A stretch of DNA of 64,000 nucleotides from Sphingomonas sp. (GCA_013001055.1 JABDNH010000007.1:124001-188000), one strand, 5' to 3'. Positions 10,167-21,198 are shown, counted from the stretch's first letter. The notes: generated by a model from the sequence alone, not told the origin. Translations and numbers: made by a program.

Positions 10167-11378
10167 TCAGATACGGGTGGTGCGATCTACAGCGAAGCCG
10201 CATTGCTCCAGCGCCTCGACCAGCCGGTCGATCGCTTCGGCGTCGCGCGCCTGGCATTCCACTTCGATCATCGTGTCCTTGGCCGGCAGCGCAGTAAAGA
10301 CCCGCTGGTGATTCGTCTCGAGGATGTTGACGCGGTGTTCATGGAACTTGGTGGTAATTGCCGCGAGCGCACCGGGACGATCCTCCGCCGCGATACGAAA
10401 ACGCGCGATCCGGCCCTGACGAACCAGTTCACGCATCAGCACATTGGCGAGCAGCGACGTGTCGATGTTTCCGCCGCACAGAACGGTGCCGACCTTCCTG
10501 CCAGCAAAGCGATCGGGATTGGCCAGCATGGCGGCCAGCCCCGCGGCCCCCGCCCCCTCGACCACGCTTTTTTCGACCGCCACCAGCAATGCGACGGCAT
10601 GTTCGATATCGTCCTCAGGCACCAGGTCGATACGGTCGACCAGATCCTTGATGATCTCGCGCGTTTTCCAGCCCGGATGCTTGACCGCGATCCCTTCGGC
10701 CAGCGTGTCGCCACCGATCTCGATCGCACTCCCCTCGATGATGTTTTTCATCGCCGGGAACATGGCGGCTTCGACGCCGACGATCTCGATGTCGGGATTG
10801 ATCGCCTTGGCAGCAGTGGCGATGCCGCTGATCAGCCCGCCACCACCGATCGGCACCACCAACATGTCCAGATGAGGCGCGGCTTCAAGCATTTCGAGCC
10901 CCACGGTTCCTTGCCCCGCGATGATGTCCTCGTCATCGAATGGATGGACGAAAACATAGCCTTTCTCGTCTTCCAGCTCGCGCGCGTAGCCGTAGGCGTC
11001 GTCGAATACCTTGCCGTGCAGGACGACATTGGCACCGTGCCCCTCGGTCTGGACGACCTTCATCGTCGGGGTGGGCTCGGGCATCACGATGGTGACGGGG
11101 ATGCCAAGTCGCGCACCATGATAGGCAACCGCCTGTGCGTGGTTGCCGGCAGAAGCCGCAATGACGCCGCGCGTCATTTCCTCTTCGGTCAGCTGGCTCA
11201 GCTTGTTGAGCGCGCCGCGCTCCTTGTATGCTGCGGTGAACTGCAAATTCTCGAACTTCAACCAAACTTCCGCGCCGATGATCTCGGACAGGGTGCGGCT
11301 GTGGTTCATGGGGGTCTTGACGACCTGCCCTTCGATGCGCCCTGCAGCGGCGCGAATATCGTCAATGGTTACGCTCAT
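10167..11378 (-). CDS. ilvA: Threonine ammonia-lyase (threonine dehydratase)
   Basis: [38 protein letters not shown] (PLP lysine), C-terminal ACT-like domain; track ORF trimmed from 11999. Confidence 0.92.
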   Translation of the reverse strand: MSVTIDDIRAAAGRIEGQVVKTPMNHSRTLSEIIGAEVWLKFENLQFTAAYKERGALNKLSQLTEEEMTRGVIAASAGNHAQAVAYHGARLGIPVTIVMPEPTPTMKVVQTEGHGANVVLHGKVFDDAYGYARELEDEKGYVFVHPFDDEDIIAGQGTVGLEMLEAAPHLDMLVVPIGGGGLISGIATAAKAINPDIEIVGVEAAMFPAMKNIIEGSAIEIGGDTLAEGIAVKHPGWKTREIIKDLVDRIDLVPEDDIEHAVALLVAVEKSVVEGAGAAGLAAMLANPDRFAGRKVGTVLCGGNIDTSLLANVLMRELVRQGRIARFRIAAEDRPGALAAITTKFHEHRVNILETNHQRVFTALPAKDTMIEVECQARDAEAIDRLVEALEQCGFAVDRTTRI

Positions 11379-11456
11379 GATGAAATCGCGCCTAGCCCTT
11401 CCCAAGCCTATCGACAATGCTATGCATTTGACGCACCGCAACAAGTAAGGACCACC

Positions 11457-13088
11457 ATGACCCGCCTGCTGATCGCCGCTTCCGCTCTTGCCCTGGCCGC
11501 TCCGGCACATGCCGACACGCTTTATACCAATGTAAACGGTCTGCAGGCCGACGCCGAGGGTAATCTGACGCGGTTCGCGGCGCTTCACGTCGATGACGAT
11601 GGCAAAATCATTGCGACGATCGAAGAAGGGCGCGTCCTGCCGCATGCCGACATCGCCGTGAACATGGAAGGGGCGCATGTGCTGCCCGGCCTGATCGATG
11701 CACATGGGCATGTGATGAGCCTCGGCATGGCGGCGCTGCGGCTGGACCTCGTCGGTACGACTTCGATCGAGGAATTTCAGCAGCGCCTGGCCGAATATGC
11801 CGCCGCAAATCCGGACTTGCCATGGATCCTCGGGCGCGGGTGGAACCAGGAATTGTTCGACGATCCGCGCTTCCCCACCGCTGCCGATCTCGACGCGGTC
11901 GTCAGCGACCGCCCGGTCTGGCTCGGCCGCATCGATGGCCATGCTGCAGTCGGCAATTCGAAGGCCATGGAAATTGCCGGCATCACGGCTCAAACCCAAG
12001 CGCCTGAAGGCGGCGCGATCGAGCGCCTGGCCGATGGCAGTCCCGCTGGCGTATTCGTCGATGCCGCAGAAGGATTAGTCACCAAATTTATCCCCGAACC
12101 CGATGCGCCGATGTTCGATCGCGCGCTTGCCGCGGCGCAGCAATTCGCGCTGAGCGAAGGGCTTACCGGCGTTGCCGACATGGGCACGACCGTGGACGAC
12201 TGGCTGGCGATGCGTCGCGCCGGCGACGCGGGTACGCTGAACTTGCGGATCATGAGCTATGCGGCGGGGACCGCTCCTGCGCTCAAGATCGCGGGCAATC
12301 GCCCGACGCCGTGGCTCTATGACGGCAAGCTCAGGATGGCGGGCGTAAAGCTTTACGCCGACGGCGCGCTTGGGTCGCGCGGCGCTTATCTCAAAGCGCC
12401 CTATCACGATGCGGACACGCAGGGCCTGCTATTCCAGTCGACCGAAGACCTGCTTGCGCAAGCGCGCACCGTGTCGCCCTATTTCCAGCTCGCCGTCCAC
12501 GCCATTGGCGATGGCGCCAACGACCAGGTTCTCGACGTGCTCGAGACGTTAGGCGGCGACGAGCGTCGCTGGCGGATCGAGCATGTGCAGATCCTCGATC
12601 CCGCGGACCTGCCTCGTCTCGCCGCTGCCAACGTCGTTGCCTCGATGCAGCCGGTCCACCAGACGAGCGACTGGAAAATGGCGGAAAAGCGCCTGGGTCC
12701 CGACCGGCTGGGTGCAGCCTATGCGTGGAAGAGCCTCGATGACAGCGGCGCGGTGCTGGCGTTTGGCTCCGATTTTCCGGTCGAACACCCCAACCCCTTC
12801 GTTGGCCTCAAGGTCGCGGTCAGTCGTGAAGATGCTGATGGAGAGCCCGATGGCGGCTGGATTGCGGACGAAAAAGTGTCGCTTGGCACCGCACTTGCCG
12901 GATTTACCGTAGGCGCTGCCTACGCGGGGCTGGCCGAACAGCATTTCGGCTCCCTCACCGCGGGCCGCTATGCCGACTTCATCGTCGTCGATCGCGACAT
13001 TTCCGCGATCCCGCCTGAAGCGATCGCCGATACCAAGGTGCTGGCGACCTATGTCGGCGGCAAGGAAGTCTTCCGCGCCGAGGACTGA
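11457..13088 (+). CDS. Amidohydrolase family (YtcJ-like) with signal peptide
   Basis: MTRLLIAASALALAAPAHADTLYTN...HVLPGLIDAHGHVMSLG..LAFGSDFPVEHPNPFVGL; track ORF trimmed. Confidence 0.88.
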   Translation: MTRLLIAASALALAAPAHADTLYTNVNGLQADAEGNLTRFAALHVDDDGKIIATIEEGRVLPHADIAVNMEGAHVLPGLIDAHGHVMSLGMAALRLDLVGTTSIEEFQQRLAEYAAANPDLPWILGRGWNQELFDDPRFPTAADLDAVVSDRPVWLGRIDGHAAVGNSKAMEIAGITAQTQAPEGGAIERLADGSPAGVFVDAAEGLVTKFIPEPDAPMFDRALAAAQQFALSEGLTGVADMGTTVDDWLAMRRAGDAGTLNLRIMSYAAGTAPALKIAGNRPTPWLYDGKLRMAGVKLYADGALGSRGAYLKAPYHDADTQGLLFQSTEDLLAQARTVSPYFQLAVHAIGDGANDQVLDVLETLGGDERRWRIEHVQILDPADLPRLAAANVVASMQPVHQTSDWKMAEKRLGPDRLGAAYAWKSLDDSGAVLAFGSDFPVEHPNPFVGLKVAVSREDADGEPDGGWIADEKVSLGTALAGFTVGAAYAGLAEQHFGSLTAGRYADFIVVDRDISAIPPEAIADTKVLATYVGGKEVFRAED

Positions 13089-15055
13089 GCCCGCTCGACC
13101 AGCATGTCCTGCGTGATCACTTGCGGTAACTCTTCGGCCTCCCGGCCTGAAGCGTACCATAGATAGACGGGCACCGCAGCGCGCTGCATGCCCTCAAGGA
13201 AGCGCGTGATCGCGGGATCCCCGTCGGTCCAGTCGCCGACGAACACCGCGACGTCGGCGTCCTCGAACGCATCGAGCGTGGCCTGCCGCTTGATCGCGGT
13301 GCGCTCATTCACCTTGCATGTGAGGCACCAATCGGCGGTGAAATAGACGAAGACAGGACGCCCCTCCTCGCGCGCTGCGGCAACGGCATCCTCGCTCCAC
13401 GGTTCGGCAAAGTCGGGAATGGCTGCTTCGGTCGAGGGGCGATCGGGCAGGAAGACCGCGCCCGCAATGGCAAGGCCCACGCCTACCGCGAGCGCTACCC
13501 GGCCGAGCCCCGGCCGGCGGCTGCCCATCCACAAGAAAAAGACAAGGCCGGCCATCGCGGCGATCCCGGCGATGAGCGCAGTATCGCCCGCCAACCGCCA
13601 TAGCAGCCAAAGCGCCGCAAGCGCGCTCAGCCCCATCGGGATCGCAAGCCCGCGCTGTAACTTGACCATCCAGGGGCCGGGCCGCGGTAATTTCGCGCGC
13701 AAGGCGGGCACGAACGCGATCATGATGAAGGGTATGGCAAGCCCCAGCCCCAGCATCGCGAACACGCCGATCGCAGCGACCGTCGGCAGCACCAGCGCAG
13801 TGCCAAGCGCCGCGCCGAGGAATGGTCCCGCGCACGGGGTTGCCACGAAGGCCGCCACCGCACCCGCGCCCACCGAGCCCGAAGTCTCGAGATTGCCGCC
13901 CAGCGTCGGCAAGCGAAACAGGCCGGCAAGATTTGCAGTGATCGCAGTCGCCAGCAGCAGGAGCAGGAAGATGGTGCGCGGGTCCTGCAGCTGGAAGGCC
14001 CAACCCGCGGCACTACCGCCCGCACGAATTAGCAACAGCAACCCGCCAAGGCTGGCCGTGCCCAGGACCGCACCGACGGTGTAGCCAAGCGCATCACGCC
14101 GTGCTTCCCTGGCGTCGCCACCGGCGCGAGCGAGATGGACGGCCTTCATCGCCAGCACGGGAAACACGCACGGCATCAGGTTCAAGAGCAGGCCGCCAAG
14201 CAGTGCGCCGCCCAGAGCAAGCGCGACGGCGCTCATTGCGAAGGTCCCGATGCTGTCGCCGCCGCTCGGTACGCTGCCCGGCCTCGCGGTGAAGCTCAGC
14301 GCCTGACCCGGCCCCAGCGCCATGACACCTTCGACCGTGCCGAAGTCCGTCTTGGCGGGGTCTTTCACCTGAAGATCGGCGATCAGCTGGTCGCCCTTCC
14401 GTCGGAAACTTTGCGGCGCGGCATAGTCGATCACACCGTTCTGGCCGACGAAGAATTCGGGTTCGGTGACCGTGATGCTTGCGGGTAGCGGAATGGCGAT
14501 CGACACGCGGCGATCATCGACTTCGTAGGTAGCGGCGCCCGCTAATGGGCGCGGTAGCGCACGGCGATACTGGTCGAACCTGTCGCTATGATCGGCGCCC
14601 TCCCCGACCGGTATCACCACCGAGAAACTGCCTTTTTCGGGCACGCAAATCTTGTCGGTACAGGCAAGCCAGGTGCCGTGCCCGCGGATCGGCACTGTCC
14701 CGCTGTCGATCGCCGGCAGCGTCAACGTGGTGAGGATGGCATGGTCGTCCTTGTAGACATAGTTGACGAGCCCGAACGCTTCGAGCTTGGTCGGCGTGGG
14801 AAAGCGCAATTGGCCGATCTGCGCGCCCTCGGGCAGGTCCCACTCTATATTGAGCGGCAGCCCTGCCTCGCCCGGATTGAGCCAATAGCCATGCCAGCCC
14901 GGACTGGTTTCGAACACAATCGCGAGTTCGACGCTGCCGCCGCCGGTAGGCACCGGCCCCTCGGCCTCCAGGCGCGGCACGATATTCGTCGATTGCGCCG
15001 CCGCCGGAAGCGCGGCGACCAAGGCCGCCAGAATGAGGAAAAGGCGCAGGATCAT
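13049..15055 (-). CDS. DsbD-family protein-disulfide reductase (N-terminal DsbD domain, 8-TM core, thioredoxin-like C-terminus)
   Basis: NLMPCVFPVLAMK, VATPCAGPFLGAALG, VYFTADWCLTCKVNE. Confidence 0.9.
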   Translation of the reverse strand: MILRLFLILAALVAALPAAAQSTNIVPRLEAEGPVPTGGGSVELAIVFETSPGWHGYWLNPGEAGLPLNIEWDLPEGAQIGQLRFPTPTKLEAFGLVNYVYKDDHAILTTLTLPAIDSGTVPIRGHGTWLACTDKICVPEKGSFSVVIPVGEGADHSDRFDQYRRALPRPLAGAATYEVDDRRVSIAIPLPASITVTEPEFFVGQNGVIDYAAPQSFRRKGDQLIADLQVKDPAKTDFGTVEGVMALGPGQALSFTARPGSVPSGGDSIGTFAMSAVALALGGALLGGLLLNLMPCVFPVLAMKAVHLARAGGDAREARRDALGYTVGAVLGTASLGGLLLLIRAGGSAAGWAFQLQDPRTIFLLLLLATAITANLAGLFRLPTLGGNLETSGSVGAGAVAAFVATPCAGPFLGAALGTALVLPTVAAIGVFAMLGLGLAIPFIMIAFVPALRAKLPRPGPWMVKLQRGLAIPMGLSALAALWLLWRLAGDTALIAGIAAMAGLVFFLWMGSRRPGLGRVALAVGVGLAIAGAVFLPDRPSTEAAIPDFAEPWSEDAVAAAREEGRPVFVYFTADWCLTCKVNERTAIKRQATLDAFEDADVAVFVGDWTDGDPAITRFLEGMQRAAVPVYLWYASGREAEELPQVITQDMLVERAQSSARKTSLPPT

Positions 15056-15066
15056 TGCGCCCCGCC

Positions 15067-17682
15067 CTAGCCCGAGACTGCGCTCTCGTCGAGATTGGGT
15101 GACAACCACCTTTGGGCCGTATCGAGGTCTACGTCGCGGCGCTCCGCATACTCTTCGAGCTGGTCACGACCCACGCGTGCAACGCCGAAATAATGTGCCT
15201 GCTCATGACCGAAGTAGAAGCCCGACACGGCGCTTGCGGGCCACATCGCGAAATTCTCGGTCAACGATATACCGGCTGGCTCGCTGCCGAGCATTTCGAA
15301 CAGGATCGGTTTCAAACTGTGATCGGGACAGGCGGGGTAACCCGGCGCCGGGCGAATGCCGCGATATTTCTCCGAAATCAGCGCCTCGTTGGTCAGGTTT
15401 TCCTCCGCAGCATAGCCCCACAGGTCGGTGCGGACGTGCTGGTGCAAGCGTTCGGCAAACGCCTCCGCAAGCCGATCGGCCAGCGATTTGAGCAGGATTG
15501 CCTGGTAATCGTCGCCCGCCGCCTCGAAAGCCTTGGCGCGCTCCTCGGCGCCATGAATCGCGACCGCAAAGCCGCCGAGATGGTCGTCATCGAGTACGAA
15601 ATCGGCGAGGCACATGTTGGGGCGCCCCTCGCGTTTCTTCACTTGCTGGCGCAGCATCGGGACGCGGCGGTCACCGACGATGATATCGTCGCCGTCGCGG
15701 TGCGCCGGCCAGATCGCGCAATCGGCGCGTGCTGTCAGCCACTTTTCCGCGACGATCTTTTCCAGCATCGCATCGGCATCGCGCTTCAAGTCGCGCGCGC
15801 TTTCCCCGACGACATCGTCTTCGAGGATCGCGGGATAATTACCGTGCAATTCCCAACTGCGGAAGAACGGCGTCCAGTCGATCGTCCTCACCAGGTCATC
15901 GAGTGGCCAGTCTTCAAAATGGTGCGGGCCGGGCTTGGCGGGGGCGGGTGCCCTGCCCGCCGGGTCGAGCGCAAAGCCGTTCGCACGCGCATCTTCGAGC
16001 GTCGCCAGGGAAGACTTACCCTTGCCCTCCCGGCTCTTACGGATCTTCGCGTAATCGGCAGCAATTTCGCTGGTGTACGTATCGGCATCGTCCCCTACTA
16101 GCTTGGTCGCCACGCCCACCGCACGGCTCGCGTCGGTGACATGGATGACCGGGCCCGATCGCGCCGGCGAAATCTTCAGCGCGGTATGAACGCGGCTGGT
16201 CGTCGCCCCACCGATCAGCAGCGGGATGGTCATCCCTTCGCGCTCCATCTCCGTCGCATTGTGCACCATTTCATCGAGACTGGGCGTGATAAGGCCCGAA
16301 AGGCCGATCATGTCGGCATCGTGGCGCTTGGCAGCGGCCAAGATATCCGGCCAGCCGACCATCACGCCGAGATCGATCACTTCATAGCCGTTACATTGCA
16401 GCACGACGCCGACAATATTCTTGCCGATATCGTGCACGTCCCCCTTGACGGTGGCCATGACGATGCGGCCCTTGTTGGCGTTGGCCTTGCCGACATTCTC
16501 TACTTCGATGAAGGGCAGCAGGTGCGCCACCGCCTTCTTCATGACGCGCGCCGATTTGACGACCTGCGGCAAGAACATCTTGCCCGACCCGAACAGGTCG
16601 CCGACGCGGTTCATGCCGTCCATCAACGGCCCTTCGATGACCTCGATGGCGCGGCCCGCGCTCTGCCGTGCTTCCTCGACATCGGCGACGATATGCTTGT
16701 CATTGCCCTTGACCAGCGCATGGGCAAGCCGCTCGGCGACCGGCTCGTCGCGCCATGCGGTATCGCTTGCGTTGGCCTTGGCGCCGCCCTGGTGCCGCTG
16801 CGCTAGCTCGATCAGTTTCTCGGTCGCGCCCTCATGCCGATCGAACAGCACATCCTCGCACGCATCGCGTAGCTCGGGATCGATCTCGTCATAGACGTCG
16901 AGTTGGCCGGCATTGACGATGGCCATGCCCAGACCCGCCGGGATGGCGTGGTATAGGAACACGCTGTGCAGCGCGCGGCGTACCGTTTCGTTGCCGCGGA
17001 ATGAAAAGCTGAGGTTCGACAAGCCGCCCGAGATATGCGCGTGTGGGCAGCGCTTGCGGATTTCGGTGCAGGCCTCGATGAAATCGATGCCGTATCGACG
17101 ATGCTCGTCGATGCCTGTCGCGATCGCAAAGATGTTGGGATCGAAGATGATGTCGTAGGGCGGGAAGCCGTCCTCCACCAGAAGGTCGTAAGCCCGCTTG
17201 CAAATCTCGACCTTGCGTTCCTTGGTGTCGGCCTGTCCGGTTTCGTCGAATGCCATTACGACGACCGCTGCACCGTAGCCGCGCACCTTGCGCGCAAGGT
17301 GGAGAAATTCCTCCTCGCCTTCCTTCAGGCTGATCGAATTGACGATTGGCTTTCCGGGCACGACCTTGAGCCCCGCCTCGATCACCTCCCATTTGGAGCT
17401 GTCGACCATCACCGGCACGCGCGCAATGTCGGGCTCGGCGGCGATGCGCTTCAAGAACGTGTCCATCGCGGCGACGCCATCGAGCAGCGCCTCGTCCATG
17501 TTCACATCGATGATCTGCGCGCCGTTTTCGACCTGCTGGCGGGCAACTTCCACAGCGGTGTCGTAATCGTCATTGAGGATCAGCTTCTTGAAGCGCGCAG
17601 ACCCGGTCACGTTCGTGCGCTCGCCGATCATGACGAAGCGATTGGCGAGATCGGTATTTTGTTGAGGGAGCGGAGCGTTCAT
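15067..17682 (-). CDS. metH: B12-dependent methionine synthase, pterin/B12/activation domains (split MetH C-terminal part)
   Basis: [33 protein letters not shown], activation-domain motif [16 protein letters not shown]. Confidence 0.93.
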   Translation of the reverse strand: MNAPLPQQNTDLANRFVMIGERTNVTGSARFKKLILNDDYDTAVEVARQQVENGAQIIDVNMDEALLDGVAAMDTFLKRIAAEPDIARVPVMVDSSKWEVIEAGLKVVPGKPIVNSISLKEGEEEFLHLARKVRGYGAAVVVMAFDETGQADTKERKVEICKRAYDLLVEDGFPPYDIIFDPNIFAIATGIDEHRRYGIDFIEACTEIRKRCPHAHISGGLSNLSFSFRGNETVRRALHSVFLYHAIPAGLGMAIVNAGQLDVYDEIDPELRDACEDVLFDRHEGATEKLIELAQRHQGGAKANASDTAWRDEPVAERLAHALVKGNDKHIVADVEEARQSAGRAIEVIEGPLMDGMNRVGDLFGSGKMFLPQVVKSARVMKKAVAHLLPFIEVENVGKANANKGRIVMATVKGDVHDIGKNIVGVVLQCNGYEVIDLGVMVGWPDILAAAKRHDADMIGLSGLITPSLDEMVHNATEMEREGMTIPLLIGGATTSRVHTALKISPARSGPVIHVTDASRAVGVATKLVGDDADTYTSEIAADYAKIRKSREGKGKSSLATLEDARANGFALDPAGRAPAPAKPGPHHFEDWPLDDLVRTIDWTPFFRSWELHGNYPAILEDDVVGESARDLKRDADAMLEKIVAEKWLTARADCAIWPAHRDGDDIIVGDRRVPMLRQQVKKREGRPNMCLADFVLDDDHLGGFAVAIHGAEERAKAFEAAGDDYQAILLKSLADRLAEAFAERLHQHVRTDLWGYAAEENLTNEALISEKYRGIRPAPGYPACPDHSLKPILFEMLGSEPAGISLTENFAMWPASAVSGFYFGHEQAHYFGVARVGRDQLEEYAERRDVDLDTAQRWLSPNLDESAVSG

Positions 17683-18725
17683 CAGGCGGCCACCCGCAGC
17701 GTCTCGAGCCCCGCCAGCAGCATCGCATCGTCGCGCACGGGCAGCGCACGCGGTGATGCACCTTCGCAAGCCTTGGCGATGGCGGCGATATGCTCGGGCG
17801 TCGTTCCGCAGCAGCCGCCGACGATGTTGACGAGCCCTTCATCGAGCCATTCGCTGACCTGGCGCGCGGTATCGGCGGCGGCCTCGTCATATTCGCCCAG
17901 GTCATTGGGAAGGCCGGCATTCGGGTAGGCCATGACCAGCCCCGGCGCCTTGCCGGTAAGCGCTTTTAGGTGCGGGCGAAGCGCCTCGGCACCGAAGCTG
18001 CAATTGAGACCTACGGTGAGCGGATTGGCATGCGCGATGGTCGCCCAGAAGCCTTCGACCGTATGGCCGGACAGATTACGCCCCGACAGGTCAGTCAGCG
18101 TCATCGAAATCATGATCGGCAGTTCGCGGCCGAGCGCGGTTTCGGCTTCACGCACCGCCATGATCGCGGCCTTGGCATTGAGCGTGTCGAATATTGTCTC
18201 GATCAGGATGAAGTCTACGCCGCCTTCGGCCAGCGCCTCGACCTGCTCTCGATAGACGCCTTTTACGTGGTCGAAGGTCACTTCGCGATAGCCGGGGTCG
18301 CTGACGTCGGGGGATAACGACAATGTCTTGTTGGTGGGCCCGACGGCGCCCGCGACAAAAATGGGCTTGTCGTCAGTGCCGTGCGCATCGGCAACGCGGC
18401 GAATGATTTTCGCAGCCTCGACGTTGATCGCGCGCACCAGCTTTTCGGCACCATAGTCGGCCTGGCTGATCGCGTTGGCGTTGAACGTGTTGGTGGCGAG
18501 CAGGTCTGCGCCTGCCTTGGCAAAGCGCGCTGCAATGCTTTCGATCACCGCGGGTGCGGTGAGGTTCAACAGATCGTTATTGCCGCGCTGTTCGTGGCCC
18601 AGCGTCATGTCCCCTGCGAAGTCGGCTTCCTTGAGCAACTCGCGCTGGATCATCGTGCCGTAGGCGCCGTCCTTGACGAGCACACGCTTGGCCGCAGCCG
18701 TCCTGAAGGCTTGCGCCGCGTTCAT
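17682..18725 (-). CDS. Homocysteine S-methyltransferase domain protein (split MetH N-terminal part)
   Basis: [42 protein letters not shown] Zn-binding motif; 1-bp overlap with metH. Confidence 0.92.
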   Translation of the reverse strand: MNAAQAFRTAAAKRVLVKDGAYGTMIQRELLKEADFAGDMTLGHEQRGNNDLLNLTAPAVIESIAARFAKAGADLLATNTFNANAISQADYGAEKLVRAINVEAAKIIRRVADAHGTDDKPIFVAGAVGPTNKTLSLSPDVSDPGYREVTFDHVKGVYREQVEALAEGGVDFILIETIFDTLNAKAAIMAVREAETALGRELPIMISMTLTDLSGRNLSGHTVEGFWATIAHANPLTVGLNCSFGAEALRPHLKALTGKAPGLVMAYPNAGLPNDLGEYDEAAADTARQVSEWLDEGLVNIVGGCCGTTPEHIAAIAKACEGASPRALPVRDDAMLLAGLETLRVAA

Positions 18726-19603
18726 CGCTTCACTCCCAGCATGTGACAAATCGCCCAGCTCAACGCCGCCCGGTTGAGCGTGTAGAAATGGAAATGACGA
18801 ACCCCGCCCGCATATAGCCGTCCGCACAATTCGGCAGCGGCCGTCGCGGCGATCAGATCGCGTGCCCGCGGCACATCGTCGAGCCCTTCGAACTTCTTGT
18901 CCATCCAATCGGGAATGGCGGTGCCGCACTGCTGCGCGAACTGGCGGGTGCGTGCGACATTGGTCACCGGCAGGATGCCCGGTACCAGCTCGACCTGCCG
19001 CCCGCGCGCCGCCACCTTTTCCTGCAAGTCGAAGAAAGCGTCCGGCCTGAAGAAGAATTGCGTAATGGCGCGGTTCGCGCCGGCGTCGATCTTACGCAGC
19101 AAGTGATCGATATCACTGTCACTGCTTTGCGCTTCGGGATGCGTTTCGGGATAGGCGGCGACCGAAATGTCGAAATCGGCGACCTCCTTGAGCCCCGCAA
19201 CCAGCTCGGCTGCATTCGCATAGCCGTCCGGGTGCGGCGTGAAGCGTTCGCCATCAGGCGGATCGCCGCGCAGCGCCACGATATGCCGCACGCCGGCATC
19301 CCAATAGGCCCTGGCGATGTCCTGCACTTCATCGCGGCTCGCATTCACGCAGGTGAGGTGCGCCGCAGGGGTAAGAGGCGTTTCCTCAACGATGCGTTTG
19401 ACCGTTTCATGCGTGCGCTCACGGGTTGAACCGCCGGCGCCATACGTTACCGACACGAAGCGCGGACCGAGCGGCGCGAGTTCTCCGATAACGCTCCACA
19501 ATTTCTCCTGCGCCTTGTCGGTCTTGGGCGGGAAAAATTCGAAACTGACTTCGACGTCGCCCGCCGTATGTTCAAACAGGGGACTGGGATGCTGTACTGT
19601 CAT
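18722..19603 (-). CDS. metF: Methylenetetrahydrofolate reductase
   Basis: VSFEFFPPKTDKAQEKLW..RFVSVTYGAGGSTRERT..HLTCVNASRDEV..ITQFFFRPDAFF. Confidence 0.95.
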   Translation of the reverse strand: MTVQHPSPLFEHTAGDVEVSFEFFPPKTDKAQEKLWSVIGELAPLGPRFVSVTYGAGGSTRERTHETVKRIVEETPLTPAAHLTCVNASRDEVQDIARAYWDAGVRHIVALRGDPPDGERFTPHPDGYANAAELVAGLKEVADFDISVAAYPETHPEAQSSDSDIDHLLRKIDAGANRAITQFFFRPDAFFDLQEKVAARGRQVELVPGILPVTNVARTRQFAQQCGTAIPDWMDKKFEGLDDVPRARDLIAATAAAELCGRLYAGGVRHFHFYTLNRAALSWAICHMLGVKR

Positions 19604-20565
19604 GCCGCTTCACTTCGCGAAATTGGGGGATGGGTGGCACGCCACAGGTTGACCGATAGCTCGCCGCCATCGAGGCAAAGTGGCGTTTCGCCTTCGAGGT
19701 TGGCTGCGCTGAACCAGCGCTGCATGGCTTCATCGGCAAATCCGAGACGCTGATGTTTGAGTTGGCGCCGCAATTCCTCGCGTTCGTGCGGCGCGAAGTC
19801 GGCAATCAATAACTGGCCGCCGGGGCGCAGGATACGGGCGGCCTCGGAGATGACCTGGCCCGGCGTCGCTGCGAAGTGCAGCACCAGATGCAGGATTACC
19901 GTATCGGCATGCTCATCGGGCAGCGGCAGGGCAAACATGTCGCCTTGACGAAGGCTGGCGCCCGTCACGCCGGCCTCGTCCAGCTTGACCCGCGCGAGAC
20001 GCAGCATCTCGGGCGACCGGTCGATACCGACCGCATCGCTTGCGCGCGGCGCGAAGATTTCCAGCATCCGCCCCGTGCCCGTTCCGATATCGACCAGTCG
20101 GCCGATTGGCCGCGAACCGACCAGCCCTTCCATTGCCGCTTCGACATCGGTTTCCGAGACATGCAGCTGGCGCAGCGTGTCCCACTGTTCTGCTCGTTCG
20201 GCAAAATAGATTGCAGCGGCTTCGGCGCGCTCGCGCTGGACGGCGGCGAGGCGCGACGCATCTGCGGCGAAAACCGCTTCATCGTCCGCGGTGGCGGTGC
20301 CCGCGATGAACCCCGCAAGCAGATAGTCGGCGGTGTCGCGTGCCGGCTCGACGAACACCCAGGCACCCTCGCGGCGGCGGCGCACCAGCCCGGCTTCATC
20401 GAGAATGCGCACGTGGCGCGAAATGCTTGGCTGGCTCTGCCCCAGCACATGAGCGATCTCGCCAACCGTCAGTTCTACTTGAGCTACCAGCATCAGGATG
20501 CGCAGCCGCGTTGCATCGCCAAGCACCTGGAAGCGGTGTGTCAGGGGCAGGTTGCCGGTCATCAT
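19600..20565 (-). CDS. ArsR-family transcriptional regulator fused to class I SAM-dependent methyltransferase domain (SahR-like)
   Basis: N-terminal wHTH GDATRLRILMLVAQVELTVGEIAHVLGQSQPSISRHVRIL; C-terminal VDIGTGTGRMLEIFAPR methyltransferase motif I; first gene of the met operon. Confidence 0.9.
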   Translation of the reverse strand: MMTGNLPLTHRFQVLGDATRLRILMLVAQVELTVGEIAHVLGQSQPSISRHVRILDEAGLVRRRREGAWVFVEPARDTADYLLAGFIAGTATADDEAVFAADASRLAAVQRERAEAAAIYFAERAEQWDTLRQLHVSETDVEAAMEGLVGSRPIGRLVDIGTGTGRMLEIFAPRASDAVGIDRSPEMLRLARVKLDEAGVTGASLRQGDMFALPLPDEHADTVILHLVLHFAATPGQVISEAARILRPGGQLLIADFAPHEREELRRQLKHQRLGFADEAMQRWFSAANLEGETPLCLDGGELSVNLWRATHPPISRSEAA

Positions 20566-20570
20566 TTGCG

Positions 20571-20592
20571 CATATAAACAGTTCTTTATATG
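20571..20592. promoter_or_regulatory. Perfect inverted repeat, probable autoregulatory operator of ArsR-MTase/metF/metH operon
   Basis: CATATAAA-CAGTTC-TTTATATG, 8-bp arms, ends 5 bp upstream of the start codon. Confidence 0.75.
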
Positions 20593-20779
20593 TGGCAACC
20601 CATTTAGGTGAGAATTTCACTATCCTGCCGCGAAACTTAACCTATGTGCAGCGCAACAAAATGGACATTGCACAGTAACACGAATCCCTATATTTGAGCG
20701 CTCAGGCCCGCCCGTAAAACGGTGGGCCGTTGCCTTGTGCGCGCATGAGCGGGCACGCAATGCAAGGGATACAAGTATC

Positions 20780-21004
20780 ATGAAGAAGGTTGCACTCACT
20801 GCTGCGGTTCTGGCCCTCGGCCTCGCCGCTTGCGAAGCTGGCGACGACACGGCAGAAAACACCGTAGACGTCACCGAAAATGCGGTTGAAGAAACCGCGA
20901 TGGAAGCCGAAACCGCTGCCGACAACGCCATGGACGCCATGGAAAACGTTGCTGACGAAGCGATGGCTGAAGTCGAAGAAACGGCAAACGAAACTGCCGA
21001 ATAA
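20780..21004 (+). CDS. Small acidic lipoprotein
   Basis: MKKVALTAAVLALGLAACEAGDD... lipobox LAAC; Glu/Ala-rich amphipathic tail. Confidence 0.75.
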   Translation: MKKVALTAAVLALGLAACEAGDDTAENTVDVTENAVEETAMEAETAADNAMDAMENVADEAMAEVEETANETAE

Positions 21005-21028
21005 GCTTCTGCTTGAAGCATAAGAAAA

Positions 21029-21059
21029 GGGCCGTCCGGGAAACCGGGCGGCCCTTTTT
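21029..21059 (+). terminator. Rho-independent terminator
   Basis: GGGCCGtCCGGG aaa CCGGGCGGCCC TTTTT. Confidence 0.85.
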
Positions 21060-21072
21060 CGTTTAGGTCGGG

Positions 21073-21198
21073 ATGATCCGGATACTCGTTCCCTTCCTGC
21101 TGCTCCTCGCCGCATGCTCGAGTGATACGGTCGAGCGCCCGACGAACGAGGAGACCCAACGCCTCAACGATATCGAGAACATGCTGGACGAAGGCTAA
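21073..21198 (+). CDS. Very small putative lipoprotein (41 aa), absent from ORF track
   Basis: MIRILVPFLLLLAACSSDTVERPTNEETQRLNDIENMLDEG*; lipobox LAAC. Confidence 0.6.
   Translation: MIRILVPFLLLLAACSSDTVERPTNEETQRLNDIENMLDEG

Noticed and set aside
10083-11456. N-terminal half of the 1001-aa plus ORF (10083-13088)
   Set aside because: Antisense to ilvA; the real amidohydrolase starts at ATG 11457 with a signal peptide.
15067-18725. Split metH considered as a pseudogene
   Set aside because: Both halves have complete conserved domains, and the junction is a normal stop/start overlap.
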